Assembly: GCF_003576645.1 (NCBI RefSeq)
Contig: NC_044923.1
Span: 6,531,264-6,595,263, forward strand
Length of the DNA stretch: 64,000 bases
Source: Ipomoea triloba
Lineage: Eukaryota; Streptophyta; Magnoliopsida; Solanales; Convolvulaceae
Direction: 5' to 3'
Both the position numbers and the translations under genes were made by a program. This document shows, piece after piece, positions 14,136 to 26,380 of this stretch. Below the pieces are notes generated by a model that saw only the letters and a program-made list of their open reading frames with translations, did not search any database and had not been told where the DNA came from. Every line of letters begins with the position of its first letter. The stretch's first letter is position 1.

Positions 14136-14738
14136 TGTAACCCCTCGGTTTTTGCGACAAAGTTAAGGTTCGAGAATATATATTTTTAAGCTATGACATT
14201 TATGAGAAGGTCTCTCGGTGTTCGAAAGAATTTTTTTTTTGAGAATAGTTATTAATAAGTTACGATCTACGTACCGGTCACGAACCGTAAAATTTTAAGG
14301 ACGTATATTCAGTTCGAATTTTCCTAGAAATTTGATTATTAAGTATGATACGATTAAGTCTTAACTTCTCGTTAGTCCAAGTGAAATTTTAAACGGACTG
14401 TAAGGGGTAAAATTGTTACGGACTCTGTACCTATATTTCGCGAGATACCGAAAAATTCCCAATTTTAGTGATTATCAACAGGATTATTTTTAGGATAATT
14501 TTGGTGTTAGGATTTTCCCGAATTAAGCTATAATCCTCCGAACTTTCATCTGATTTAAACCCAAACTGGCAAAATAAATTAAGATCTTCAAGGAGACACC
14601 ATAGGGAGTTGACATGTGGCACTCAAAATCCCCACTTGGATTGGATCATTAATGGCATGTCATATAGGTATGGGAATGTTGCACTTGTTACTTAATTCTC
14701 AAGCCAAACTCACATCATCTCTCTCTCATCTCTCCCAT

Positions 14739-17055
14739 TGTAACACCCCAATTTTCACATCTTGGATTTATTACAAAATCCTTAAAATATAATACATTGC
14801 GGAAGCGTCTAACCAGCAGAAAACTGGGTGTTACCGCCACGCTTAGGTATCTTTCCTATACCCAAACGCTAAGGCTAAACTTACAACCTCAAATAACCAT
14901 ATCAATATCCAGATATGTACATATGGAAATAATCCCTCAGGGTGTCTATTCTAAGATAGAGTAGTCTTCCACCTCGACTTCCATCCTATTCAGAGCTCAT
15001 CGGGCCACAGAGGCCCACGCTAGACTGCATCTAATAAAGTACACAATGAAGTGTAGTTAGCGCGACGGCTAAGTAAGGATATCCATTATCACTCGAAAAT
15101 AAACAAAGGTTTTCAAAATAATTATTCAACAAGAACAAGGTAAGATAACATTACCCAACAATCGCAATCAACCTGCAAACATTTCTAACAACAAGTAATT
15201 TCACTTCATTTCAGTAAAGCGAGCAAATAACTCAGTCATTAATTCACCCGATGGTTAGCTCTCACACATCACCCATGGTACACAATTCTCGCCTTACTCA
15301 TAAGTGGGGTACGAAACACATCCACTATTAGATCTCGGTGGGGTACACAACACATCCACCTTCCAACTCTCACGTGGGGTACGAAACACACCCACGTTTA
15401 ACTCACGGTGGGGTACGAAACACATCCACCTTTAATTCACGAGTGGGGTACGAAACACATCCACTATTAGATCTCGGTGGGGTACACAACACATCCACCT
15501 TTCCAACTCTCACGTGGGGTACGAAACACATCCTCGTTTAACTCACGGTGGGGTACGAAACACATCCCCCTTTAATTCACGAGTGGGGTACGAAACACAT
15601 CCGCTATTAGATCTCGGTGGGGTACACAACACATCCTCCTTTCCAACTCTCACGTGGGGTACGAAACACATCCTCGTTTAACTCACGGTGGGGTACGAAA
15701 CACATCCACCTTTAATTCACGAGTGGGGTACGAAACACATCCACTATTAATTCATCACACGACTCCATCACCAATAACTCACTCAGATATATTTTCCCAA
15801 CCCGCATGCTTAGGTTAGTATTAATCACGTCACAGAAAATCAAGTATAGAGTCATAATAATTTTCAAAATATAACTATTTTCCATGTTAATATAATGCAC
15901 CAAAAATAATATTTGTCAAAATTGTTTCTAACCATTCTTTTTCAGAAAATTTCAGCTTGGCGCAGTCCGAAAGATTGAGCCGGTAAAAATAGTTCCCGAA
16001 CTCTTTTTCACTTGAAATTTTTATGGTAGGACCCTAACTCATAGTACTTGATGTTCATAAACAGTTTTGGTCACTAATTATCACAGAAAATTCCATTTTT
16101 GCCCTTGGCAGTGTGCTGTCCAGCATTTTTCCTCTCTGGACCAGTTTTGGAAAAAAAATCGAAAACCATACTTATACTACTCCAAAAATTATGAAATTTT
16201 ATATGCAGCTTCTACACTTATAGAACTACATGTATAAAAAAAATTGGATCAAAATACCTTACCGATTTTTCCCAGAAATTCACGGGAGTCACTGCCAGAG
16301 ACTAACTTGATTTTACTTCAATATTTTCACAAGTATAAGCCTATATGGGCATAAATCCAACATATACATGCATAAAATAGCTATGAACATGCATAACAAA
16401 TTTATCAAAAATCAAAGCAAGGATTTTTGAAGCCAATTTATAGATCCATAACATAACGCATAATCATCACGTAAAAATTCCTAACCGTATAATTTCCTAG
16501 CAATTGTCTATATCCAAGTGATTGAGCCAACTTAAGGGATTCCTTACCTCAATGGAAGCTTTTAAACCAAGTAGTTGCTAGTTCCTTCCTTGAATTCAAA
16601 GACCTTAAGAATATTATCACAATAACAACATTTTCATGCACTAAACATCAACACATGAATTCTAGAGATGATTTAATCCAACAAGGTTTAGGATCTTACT
16701 TACACTTAATCCTTGAGTGAGAAAAATATTTTGGAGCTCCTTGATCACAATGGAAGACTAAAATTATTTCTCCTCTTCTTTCTCTAAGGGTGTAATACGA
16801 AAATGAGAGGGAGATAGGTGATCTTGGTGTGATTTTGTTCTTGATCTACAAGCAACAAGTGCAACCTCATTAATGCCACATTAATTGCCCAATCTTAGTC
16901 TAGATTCACTTGCCACATGTCAACACCCCATGGAGTCCTTACAAGATCTCAAATCTAATTTGCCAGTTTATGCTTAAATCAGATGAATGTTCGGAGGATT
17001 ATAACTTAATTCGGGAAAATTCTAATACCAAAATTATCGTAAAAATATTCCCGTC
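14739..17055 (-). mobile_element. Inner LTR of the same family, inverted and nested
   Basis: On the plus strand it starts TGTAACACCCC at 14739, which is the LTR 3' end read backwards. Its reverse complement matches the outer LTR over long stretches. Plus-strand 16800-17050 mirrors 14470-14738, and 15960-16330 mirrors about 17590-17945 (for example CTCAATCTTTCGGAC and CCAAAACTGGTCCAGAGAG). The 5' end should lie in the following N gap. The middle differs from the outer copy: it holds a 140-bp tandem array where the outer one has a different repeat. Its target duplication cannot be checked because the right junction is unsequenced. Confidence 0.65.
15304..15750. repeat. 140-bp tandem repeat built from ~35-bp subunits
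   Basis: GTGGGGTACGAAACACATCC recurs with spacers such as ACTATTAGATCTCG, ACCTTTAATTCACGA and TCTCACG. The four-subunit pattern repeats at 15304, 15443, 15583 and 15723, a period of 139-140 bp. Short frames through it are periodic by-products, not genes. Confidence 0.9.
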
Positions 17056-17325
17056 NNNNNNNNNNNNNNNNNNNNNNNNNNNNNNNNNNNNNNNNNNNNN
17101 NNNNNNNNNNNNNNNNNNNNNNNNNNNNNNNNNNNNNNNNNNNNNNNNNNNNNNNNNNNNNNNNNNNNNNNNNNNNNNNNNNNNNNNNNNNNNNNNNNNN
17201 NNNNNNNNNNNNNNNNNNNNNNNNNNNNNNNNNNNNNNNNNNNNNNNNNNNNNNNNNNNNNNNNNNNNNNNNNNNNNNNNNNNNNNNNNNNNNNNNNNNN
17301 NNNNNNNNNNNNNNNNNNNNNNNNN
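17056..17325. other. Assembly gap (270 N)
   Basis: The unsequenced run should contain the 5' end of the inner LTR and a missing part of the outer LTR. Confidence 0.95.
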
Positions 17326-17945
17326 TTTTTTTTTAGGTTTCTACAAAGGTAAGGAATCCCTTAAGTCAGTTCAATCACTTGGAGGTGAACAAATGCTAGT
17401 AAATTATATGACTAGGAATTTTTACGTGGAAATTATGTGTTAAGTTCGTGGATCTACAAGTTAGCCTAAGAAACTACACTTTGGATTTTTGGTAATTTTT
17501 GTATACATGTTCATAGCTAATTTATGCATGTATATGTTGTGTTTATGTCCATATAGGCTTATACTTGTGAAAATATTGAAAAATATAGTAAAGATAGTCT
17601 CTGGCAGTAACTTCCGAGATTTATTGGGAAAAATTGGTAAGGTATTTTGATCATATTTTTTTTAGACATGTAGTTCTATAAGTGTAGAACCTGCATATAA
17701 AATTTCATAATGATCGGAGTAGTATAAGTATGGTTTTCGAATTTTTCTCCAAAACTGGTCCAGAGAGAGAAAAATTCCGGACAGCACACTGCCAAGGGCA
17801 AAGATGGAATTTTCTGTGTTTATTCGCGGACCAAAATGACCAAAACTTTTTATGGACATCAAGTACTATAAGTTGGGATTCTACCATAAAAATTTCAAGT
17901 GAAAAAGAGTTCGGGAACTATTTTTACCGGCTCAATCTTTCGGAC

Positions 17946-18046
17946 NNNNNNNNNNNNNNNNNNNNNNNNNNNNNNNNNNNNNNNNNNNNNNNNNNNNNNN
18001 NNNNNNNNNNNNNNNNNNNNNNNNNNNNNNNNNNNNNNNNNNNNNN
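17946..18046. other. Assembly gap (101 N)
   Basis: The gap interrupts the outer LTR directly after CAATCTTTCGGAC. The sequence beyond it is abruptly GC-rich. Confidence 0.95.
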
Positions 18047-18180
18047 GCGCGTCCGTGGGCGCCCAGTTTCGGCGCCATTTACCGAACGTGCGGACGCGGC
18101 TCGGACGCACGCGTCTGCTGTGCGTCCGCAGCTGCGGCCAACCGCGAGTCCGTGCGACGCGGCCTCGTTTTCGACTTGTT
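18047..18180. other. GC-rich island in the outer LTR
   Basis: About 130 bp rich in CpG and CGxACGC-type words (GCGGACGCGG, GGACGCACGCG, GCGTCCGCAG) adjoin the gap. The inner LTR at the corresponding place (about 15960) has the expected AT-rich sequence instead. The open frames here are not supported as coding. Confidence 0.6.
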
Positions 18181-18719
18181 TGACCAAACTTTTCCCCGAT
18201 GTTTTTAATCCCGAGTGTTATGATGTTTGAAAGGCCTAGGGCAAAAGAGATCTATTTTTGAAAGAAATATCTGTTTCGGAAAAATTATGTACATCACTTT
18301 AGAAGAAAATATTGTTGTTGAGAAATAAGTACAACTCTTGTAACTTGAGGAATTGTGTTGGAAAGCCTATGAGTAAATAAAAATGTTTATAAAACTTACG
18401 TCGAAAGAACGTATGCTATTTTGGTAAACAGGTTGTCAAAACCTTATTTTTGAGGAAAATACTACTTTTAAGGAGTGAGTACATTACGTGAGAAAAACGA
18501 GAAAATGACGATTGAAAAGCCTGCGGGCACTGAGAGTATTTTGAAAATCCTTCTTGGGCAGATGAGATAGCCGATTTCAACTATTGGACTCAAATGAAAA
18601 ATATGTCCAAAAGAAATGATTTGAGAAAGAAAAACGGAAGGAAGAATCATGTTTTCAAACCCTTAGTTTCTAAAGCGAGTCGAGGAGGACCTTGATTGAC
18701 CCACGGGTGGCTTTAAGTG

Positions 18720-18850
18720 CCATGGCCCAGTGGTCGTTGTGGATATTGTATGACCAGTTCATACTGCAGGGCGAAGTGTATTCGTCGATATGTTATAGTG
18801 TATGACCAGTTCATACTGCAGGGCGAAGTCTATTCGCCGGGTACTATATA
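18720..18850. repeat. Short tandem duplication in the outer LTR
   Basis: TGTATGACCAGTTCATACTG followed by CAGGGCGAAGT and TATTCG occurs twice, about 55 bp apart (about 18747 and 18801). It falls roughly where the inner LTR carries its 140-bp array. Confidence 0.75.
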
Positions 18851-20015
18851 ACTCGTAGGATGAGGTATTCCTATGGGGGTGTGCACACTTAAGGTATAGT
18901 TACTCCAGAAGTCCGGGTAGGTGTTGTTTTTATAGACCTAGCTAGGCCAGCTAGGAATCATTTTAACGAACCTTACGTCCAGGGGATCAGTGTTAGACCG
19001 GGTGATACCACTGAACCCGAGTTCGATGATCCAAGTGGTCAGAGTGGGAGTTATGAGAATGCTCCAAAGGCCTCACGCTTACTAAGAAGAAACTAAGGAA
19101 GTTTTAAAGATGAGAAAAGAGTTACTCTGTAACGACTTGAGAAGGAAATGATTCTATCCGAAATGTGACGAATTTTGAGCACGGAAATGTGCTGTTGAAC
19201 CTCCTTTTGAGTTAAAATGAGGGAACTACTGGAAACGAAATATTTTACAAACTTGTCTGAAAAACAGAAAAATGTGTTTTAAGTGGCAATGATGCCGGTA
19301 CCTTTATATGAGAAAAGTTTACGTGTTGAGTTAGCTTTACGCCTTATATTATATTATCTATTATTGATAACCTGATTGCAGGTAGAGCTATAACTCGTGG
19401 GTAAATTTTACAACTTACAAATTATTATATTTTCGAAACCTTTGTCTACTTTTGAGTGACAATGGATTTCCTTACTTAGCCGGCGTGCTAACTACACTTC
19501 ATTGTGTACCTTATCAGATGAAGTCTAGCGTGGGTATGCCCCTGCTTCTGTTTCTGATCCTCCAGCTCTGGCTCATGCTTCTGTCCCAGTTGTACTCCTG
19601 ATCCCGTTCCTATCCCTGTTCAATCAGTGGTACCCATTTTGGTCTCCTGCCTTCGTTAATTCGTTATGCCTCAAGAGAAAAGTCAAGTCTGACCTTTTTG
19701 TACATATCTTTTGTAGCCATGGTAGTACTAACATGGCTAGTAAGAACGGGAATAGTCCAAACTCTTTGTTGATGGGCTGTAAGAAACTCTTATATATATA
19801 TATATATATATATTCGTGGCTAGTATAGCTACTCTTTTGCTGCATGTATATAAGATTATGTTGGATTTTGACGATAAGAAACACGATCCTTGTCTTTAGT
19901 CTGTTAGCCTATGCACCTAGAGTGAACTCTATCTGTATTCGAGTGGGGTTCAGTCTGGGTGTGGCGGTAACTACTCCGGAGATACGGCATAGCCGAACCG
20001 GGGTGTTACATGGTT

Positions 20016-20574
20016 ACTAATTTGTTTGTAGAGAAAGTTGTGTTATATTTTCAGTGAAATATTAATATGTTCATTTCGTTTTTCCAAATATTTCATTTCC
20101 TTTTGAATATATTCATTTCCTTTTTCATTCACAAAAAGAATTAATATTATTATTTTACATTCCTTTTTCCTTTATAATTTTTTCTTAATCATTCATTTGG
20201 TGGTTACTAATTATTTCGTAGGGAAAAGTTGTGTTATATTTCCCGTTAAATATTAATATATTCATTTCATTTTTCATAATATTCCATTTTTATTTTGAGT
20301 ATATTCATTTCCTTTTTCCTTCATCAAAACAATTAATATTGCTTTCCATTCATTTTTCCTGATAATTGTCAATTAATTGGCCTAATTCCTTGCCAATTAG
20401 TAAGAAAATATTAATAACAGATTCCCGTGTAATATTCATTTTCTTTTCGTTCATAAAAATTTAATATTAATTTCCATTTCTTTTTCCTTCATAATTTTTT
20501 GCTAATATTTCATTTGGTGGTTACTAATTATTTCGTAGGGAAAAGTTGTGTTATATTTCCCGTTAAATATTAAT
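20016..20574. repeat. T-rich repeat units inside the Helitron, right part
   Basis: This continues the array interrupted at 14135. GGTTACTAATT and AGTTGTGTTATATTTCC recur about every 180-300 bp, with CATTTCCTTTTTC runs. No coding sequence. Confidence 0.7.
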
Positions 20575-23106
20575 ATATTCATTTTCTTTTCGTTCATAAA
20601 AATTTAATATTAATTTCCATATGATTAAAAAGTAATATAATTATAAAAATATAATTGTTGAATATATTTTCAGTGAAATATTAATAAATTTATTTTTTTC
20701 CTTCTAAATAATTAATATAATTATAATTATAATTATAATATAATTGTCGATTATATTTCCAGTGAAATATGAATATATTCATTTCCTTTTTCCTTCATTA
20801 AAGGAATAAATATTAATTTCCATTTCTTTTTCCTTCATAATTTTTTGCTAATATTTCATTTGGTGGTTACTAATTTTTGCATAGGGAAATCTATGTTATA
20901 TTTATAGTGAATTTTTATTATTAATCTCCTTTTTCATTTGGCCTGATTCCTGTGCCAATTAATAACATTAGTAACATAATATTTATAACAGATTCATGTG
21001 TGTAATATTTATTTTCTTTTTCATTCATAAAAAGATTTTAATATTCATTTCCATATAAATAATAAGTAATATAATTATAAAAAATATAATTGCCAATTAT
21101 ATTTCCAATGAAATATTAATATATTCATTTTCTTTTTCCTTCATAAATATTGATATGATTTATATAATTATAATAATTTAATTGTCAAAATAAATTCATT
21201 TCCTTTTTTGTTCAATTTTCAATCAATTATTAATATTAATTTACTTTTTCCAATGGCCTAAATTCCGTGCCATTTAATTTCAAGTTAATTATTTTTTAAT
21301 ATTCTTTTTTTTTTAACTATAATTTCACCTATGAACATGGTATGAATAAACGAATAAAACAACTACATATTCAAAGTAATGTAAAACCATGAAATGTTAA
21401 GATTTAAACAAATTACACAAATTTAAAATTTGAAATCTTTAATGCCGAAAAAAACATAAAATGTCTTGGATTTCAACAGGAAAATATTTCATTAATTGCT
21501 TCTCAACTTTCACATCTCTTAACAGATCCATTATCTTTTGCATCACATTGCTTATTAGGCTCCAAATATCTGCATTTGTAATTAAAGGATCAAGAGAGCT
21601 AGAAATATAAGATTTCAAATATAAAAGAATAGTTAAAAAAATCAATTAAAAAAGAATAGTTAATACTTAGAATAAAAGTTGTAGTTATTTGACAAATTAG
21701 CTTACCTTTCGACAATTGAAGCTACCAACAATTATAACCACATCGCTTGTGATTGCAAAATATAAGAACCTGCAATGAGTGTAACCAAAAAAATCAAAAA
21801 AGATAAAGATAAAGATAAGAACAGTAAAAAAAAAAAAAGNAATATTCATTTTCTTTTCGTTCATAAAAATTTAATATTAATTTCCATATGATTAAAAAGT
21901 AATATAATTATAAAAATATAATTGTTGAATATATTTTCAGTGAAATATTAATAAATTTATTTTTTTCCTTCTAAATAATTAATATAATTATAATTATAAT
22001 TATAATATAATTGTCGATTATATTTCCAGTGAAATATGAATATATTCATTTCCTTTTTCCTTCATTAAAGGAATAAATATTAATTTCCATTTCTTTTTCC
22101 TTCATAATTTTTTGCTAATATTTCATTTGGTGGTTACTAATTTTTGCATAGGGAAATCTATGTTATATTTATAGTGAATTTTTATTATTAATCTCCTTTT
22201 TCATTTGGCCTGATTCCTGTGCCAATTAATAACATTAGTAACATAATATTTATAACAGATTCATGTGTGTAATATTTATTTTCTTTTTCATTCATAAAAA
22301 GATTTTAATATTCATTTCCATATAAATAATAAGTAATATAATTATAAAAAATATAATTGCCAATTATATTTCCAATGAAATATTAATATATTCATTTTCT
22401 TTTTCCTTCATAAATATTGATATGATTTATATAATTATAATAATTTAATTGTCAAAATAAATTCATTTCCTTTTTTGTTCAATTTTCAATCAATTATTAA
22501 TATTAATTTACTTTTTCCAATGGCCTAAATTCCGTGCCATTTAATTTCAAGTTAATTATTTTTTAATATTCTTTTTTTTTTAACTATAATTTCACCTATG
22601 AACATGGTATGAATAAACGAATAAAACAACTACATATTCAAAGTAATGTAAAACCATGAAATGTTAAGATTTAAACAAATTACACAAATTTAAAATTTGA
22701 AATCTTTAATGCCGAAAAAAACATAAAATGTCTTGGATTTCAACAGGAAAATATTTCATTAATTGCTTCTCAACTTTCACATCTCTTAACAGATCCATTA
22801 TCTTTTGCATCACATTGCTTATTAGGCTCCAAATATCTGCATTTGTAATTAAAGGATCAAGAGAGCTAGAAATATAAGATTTCAAATATAAAAGAATAGT
22901 TAAAAAAATCAATTAAAAAAGAATAGTTAATACTTAGAATAAAAGTTGTAGTTATTTGACAAATTAGCTTACCTTTCGACAATTGAAGCTACCAACAATT
23001 ATAACCACATCGCTTGTGATTGCAAAATATAAGAACCTGCAATGAGTGTAACCAAAAAAATCAAAAAAGATAAAGATAAAGATAAGAACAGTAAAAAAAA
23101 AAAAAG
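20575..23106. repeat. 1,265-bp direct duplication joined by one N (likely artefact)
   Basis: 20575-21839 and 21842-23106 appear identical at a constant offset of 1,267 bp. Both end in GATAAAGATAAAGATAAGAAC plus an A run, and a single N stands at 21840. Identical copies in otherwise fast-decaying AT-rich DNA, joined by one N, point to two contig ends placed side by side without merging. Treat it as one copy of Helitron interior. Confidence 0.85.
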
Positions 23107-23303
23107 TAAATATGTCACACTTTTATGGAGAAGGGTGGTTCTTCCTATGTACATTGATGCTTTCACAAACGAAAAACAACAGAACTAAGAGAGATTAAAA
23201 TTGGTGATGGTGGTGGTTGACCGGGTTTCTTCTTGTATTTATAGCCATAAAGAGAGAGAGGCAGAGCTATTATTGGTAATTGGTAATAATTGGTAATTGG
23301 TAA

Positions 23304-23432
23304 TTGGTAATTCTTTTGATTACCATTCATATATTTTCACCATTATTGGTAATTCTTTTGATTACCATTCATATATTTTCACCATTAACGGTAATTCTTT
23401 TGATTACCATTCATATATTTTCACCATTAACA
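23304..23432. repeat. 42-bp tandem repeat, 3 copies
   Basis: TTCTTTTGATTACCATTCAT followed by ATATTTTCACCATTA and GGTAA recurs at 23311, 23353 and 23395. It is preceded by short TGGTAAT repeats. Confidence 0.9.
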
Positions 23433-24000
23433 TAATAATAGCATAACTTTTGGTAATAATTGGTAATTGGTAATAAATAAATTAATGGAATTGTAAACAA
23501 ATAGGTATTGGAATATAATATATATGGAATTCAATTATAATTAATAGAATTCCATACAATTATAGCTATTTTTTTATGACAAATTATAACTAATATATTT
23601 TTATATATTATTATATAGATATATATTATATTTTCAAAAAAAATATATAGATATAGATTATTATTCTACCATAATAAATAAATAAATAAATCTATACCAT
23701 AAACATTTGTCAGTGGTATTACATTAATGCATGTATATGTATTAATCTATAAAATACAAATATACTATCATAATCATTATCATAATTACTAATAACGAAT
23801 TACCATAATTACTAATAACTAATTACCAATCTATACTATACATAATATATTATGATTATCATAATTACTAATATTATGATAGAATAATATTAATTAATTA
23901 TAATTAGAATAATAATTATCATATTACTAAAATGCCCATACGTTTGGGCGGAAAAATTTTGGAGGAGGATAATGCTTTTATATATAGTATAGATATAGAT

Positions 24001-24065
<65 letters not shown>
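24001..24065. repeat. (AT)n microsatellite
   Basis: A run of AT dinucleotides of about 60 bp directly outside the Helitron 5' end. Confidence 0.95.
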
Positions 24066-24067
<2 letters not shown>

Positions 24068-24709
24068 GAAAATCCAAGATGAGTATAATGAAAATGGAAT
24101 TCAATTAGGAAACGAAATTTACTTAATAGTAAAATAAATACTTATATTTATGCACTATATTAATCATACAAAATTAAAATTCTAATTTTGTTAATTTTAG
24201 ATGTGATTATTTTAATTATAAATCCATCAATATATATATATTACAATTACGGAAATTATATTGTAGAATTTGCCTACATACATATTAATAAATATTATTT
24301 GTATATACAATGTATTATACAATCATTAAGGAAATGCATCCAATTAGAATTTAAATTTACTAATACAAAAATTAAAATTTGCATTTTTTAATATAATTTT
24401 CTTAGTTATTATTCATATTGTTGGAATTATAATATATATGAAATACACTTAGGAATAAATCAAATTAATTATACAATTATTTTCTATAAATTTATCTAAA
24501 TGTGTGCATGATTAATTAGAGACTTTATTAATTATACAAAATTTAAACTTAAATTTTATATGCTATGAAAATAGATACTTAACCAAATATATGAAATTAC
24601 AACTATATTATTATATTGTACATTTTAAAATATTTATATTTTTTAAATTATTTTATTTAAATTCATAATAACATAATTTTGTTCGTGCATCGCACGGGTA
24701 AAACACTAG
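24066..24709 (+). mobile_element. Helitron 3' end; 5' end not found
   Basis: The stretch ends with a CGTGC-AT-CGCACG hairpin (about 24684-24696) and CTAG at 24706-24709 followed by T, a typical plant Helitron 3' terminus. No matching TC 5' end was found between the microsatellite and this point, so the start given is only the limit of the AT-rich block. The frames inside are AT-rich chance frames. Confidence 0.5.
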
Positions 24710-26044
24710 TAATAATAATAATAACAACAACAACAATGTAACCATAAAGAAATATTTTTTTATGACTACAATCTAACATGTATATAGTAACTGTTCCGCA
24801 TTTTTTTTGACGGGTAGTAACTGTTCCACATAATATGTCAACCTTTAAACTGAGATCGACTAGAACCTGTGATCCAAGACAAAGTTTTAGATTATGGGAA
24901 TTACGCAGTTAGCTAGATACTTAAATGCAAATTGTTACTTTTTTTTTTTTTTGAAAAAGAAAAGCTCCATGCATTAACAAAAAAATTCGGGGGAGAATGC
25001 TCCCAAGTGAAACGAACAGGCAAAGAGTCAGTGCCCCTCACCCCTCGTAGCAAATCATTACATATTTGTTCACAAAAGAATAAAATTTTCTTATTCCAAA
25101 TCTAATATTTCGATTTGATCAAATAATGATTGGGTAAATCACGAAAATTAAGTGGTTGCATATTTAATAATAATGGGAGTCAACCATCACTACTTCCTAC
25201 ACACCGTTGTCACATGTAAGCTGATCGAATACAGAGAAGAATGAGCAAAGCTTCTACCTCAACAAGTCAACAACTAATGGGAGTAAACCACTTTTGAGTA
25301 AATAAACTTTTCAACCCAAAAACAATTTTCAAATTACACCCCACTTTTATTCTTTTAAGTCATTAAAATTGACTTACCAAACAAGCTCATTTCAGCATGC
25401 AGGAAAGGAAATAAAATAAAATAAAGAGAGCAAGGAAGCGTCCAATAATTTGACATTTTGACACCCCGATATACCCATAACAAATGTTTGACTACAATTT
25501 TTTAAATTACAAATTTCTACATTCAAGAATCATATTAAATTTTGTTTAATTTAAAATTGAACTAGTATCATATTGATAGTGTATAAATTGACTTGCATGG
25601 TCAACTCTACCAACTTGATTGCCATCATAGACAAGAGTGTTGAGGTTAATTATTAAGTCAATAAGCTTTAGAAGGGGTATGGTGACTAGGGGAGTGGAGC
25701 ATATATAATTTTCATATTTAGATGGTTACGAGTTTGATTTTTAATTTTTACTCGGTGTACACATCAATTAGTGGTCGCTAGTTTTTCTCCTCACAAGAAA
25801 AAAAGATTAAGTCAATGAATTCAACAAACCAAATAGGGGAAATACCTGGCCCATAGGAATTGTCACTTGTGGAAATCAAACTCGGATTCTCCTAAAATTT
25901 GGGTTCTTCTAAAATTCTTCCTAAAAAAGAGAGTCAACTTGCCACTTGAGTTACCTCATTGGGTTTACATATGTTAGTTAAGTGTGTACATTTACATTTT
26001 TTATTTGGAATTAAATTAAGAATTAATAGAGGCAAGGTAAAAAC
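24710..26044. other. Intergenic AT-rich DNA with a possible LINE 3' remnant
   Basis: At 24939-24985 a T run is followed by GAAAAAGAAAAGCTCCATGC. In reverse complement this looks like the end of a LINE/SINE before its poly(A). The rest shows no gene, no terminal repeats and no long frame. Confidence 0.35.
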
Positions 26045-26380
26045 TTGTGTGAGACCATCTCACGGATCCTTATCCGTACGACGGGTCGGGTCAAGATGAA
26101 ATGTAATACTTATACTAGTAAATATAATACTGAATCAATAATAAAATGTTTATTACTTACATGTGAAAATGTAATACTTTTATATTTTGATTTAAAAGTA
26201 ATATATTTTTCATCAAAAGTATTACATTTTTTTTTATAAGTAACAAATACTTGCCAACATTACTTATAAGGAAAAAATTAATACTTTTACATCAAAATAT
26301 AAATGTATTACATTTGTCCTAAAAAATATTAGGATCTCATTTATAAGTAACAAATACTTTATTCGTAATTACTATTAGGT
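26045..26380. repeat. Dispersed GTGAGACCATCTCACGG repeat
   Basis: It begins with the palindromic GTGAGACCATCTCACGGATC and CGACGGGTCGGGTCAAG, a motif common in asterid intergenic DNA. Inverted TAATACTTTTAT and ATTAC blocks follow, looking like a small foldback. The ends are not defined. Confidence 0.4.

Larger units (their letters stand above)
14131..20015 (+). mobile_element. Outer LTR element (probable solo LTR) with 5-bp TSD
   Basis: The element runs from TGTAACCCC at 14136 to GGGGTGTTACA at 20010. It is flanked by a perfect 5-bp duplication TGGTT (14131-14135 and 20011-20015), and the host repeat unit reads straight through once it is removed. TG..CA ends with a near 11-bp terminal inverted repeat suit a Gypsy-type LTR. 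Only one copy of each LTR segment occurs in this orientation, split into 14136-14738 and 17326-20010 by a reverse-oriented relative. No gag, protease, reverse transcriptase or integrase is present. A solo LTR of about 3.3 kb or more fits best; a LARD-like derivative is the alternative. The lineage cannot be set without coding sequence. Confidence 0.7.
13410..23993 (-). mobile_element. Helitron on the minus strand, split by nested LTR insertion
   Basis: Read on the minus strand, the element starts TCTATACTATATATAAAAG at 23993 (preceding base A) and ends CTAG at 13410 (following base T), the A|T target expected of Helitrons. A hairpin CCGTG-CAACT-CACGG sits just inside the 3' end. Without the LTR insertion at 14136-20010 and the suspect duplication at 20575-23106 it would be about 3.4 kb. 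Faint exon-like frames on the minus strand near 23040-22975 and 22912-22706 (repeated at 21645-21439) could be remnants of a passenger gene. I do not recognise them. No Rep/helicase is present. Confidence 0.75.

Noticed and set aside
15338..15541. 67-codon frame with repeating TH-P motifs
   Set aside because: It is only the translation of the 140-bp tandem repeat. The repetition is at DNA level and the same pattern is open in other phases.
16910..17443. 177-codon frame across the N gap
   Set aside because: Most of it is N. The start matches a mirrored non-coding LTR segment (compare 14622-14431).
14739..20010. Considered one large TIR transposon (both ends TGTAACACCCC)
   Set aside because: The 5-bp duplication fits a start at 14136, not 14739. 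Gypsy LTRs commonly have such inverted ends, and the inner part is a nested reverse copy.
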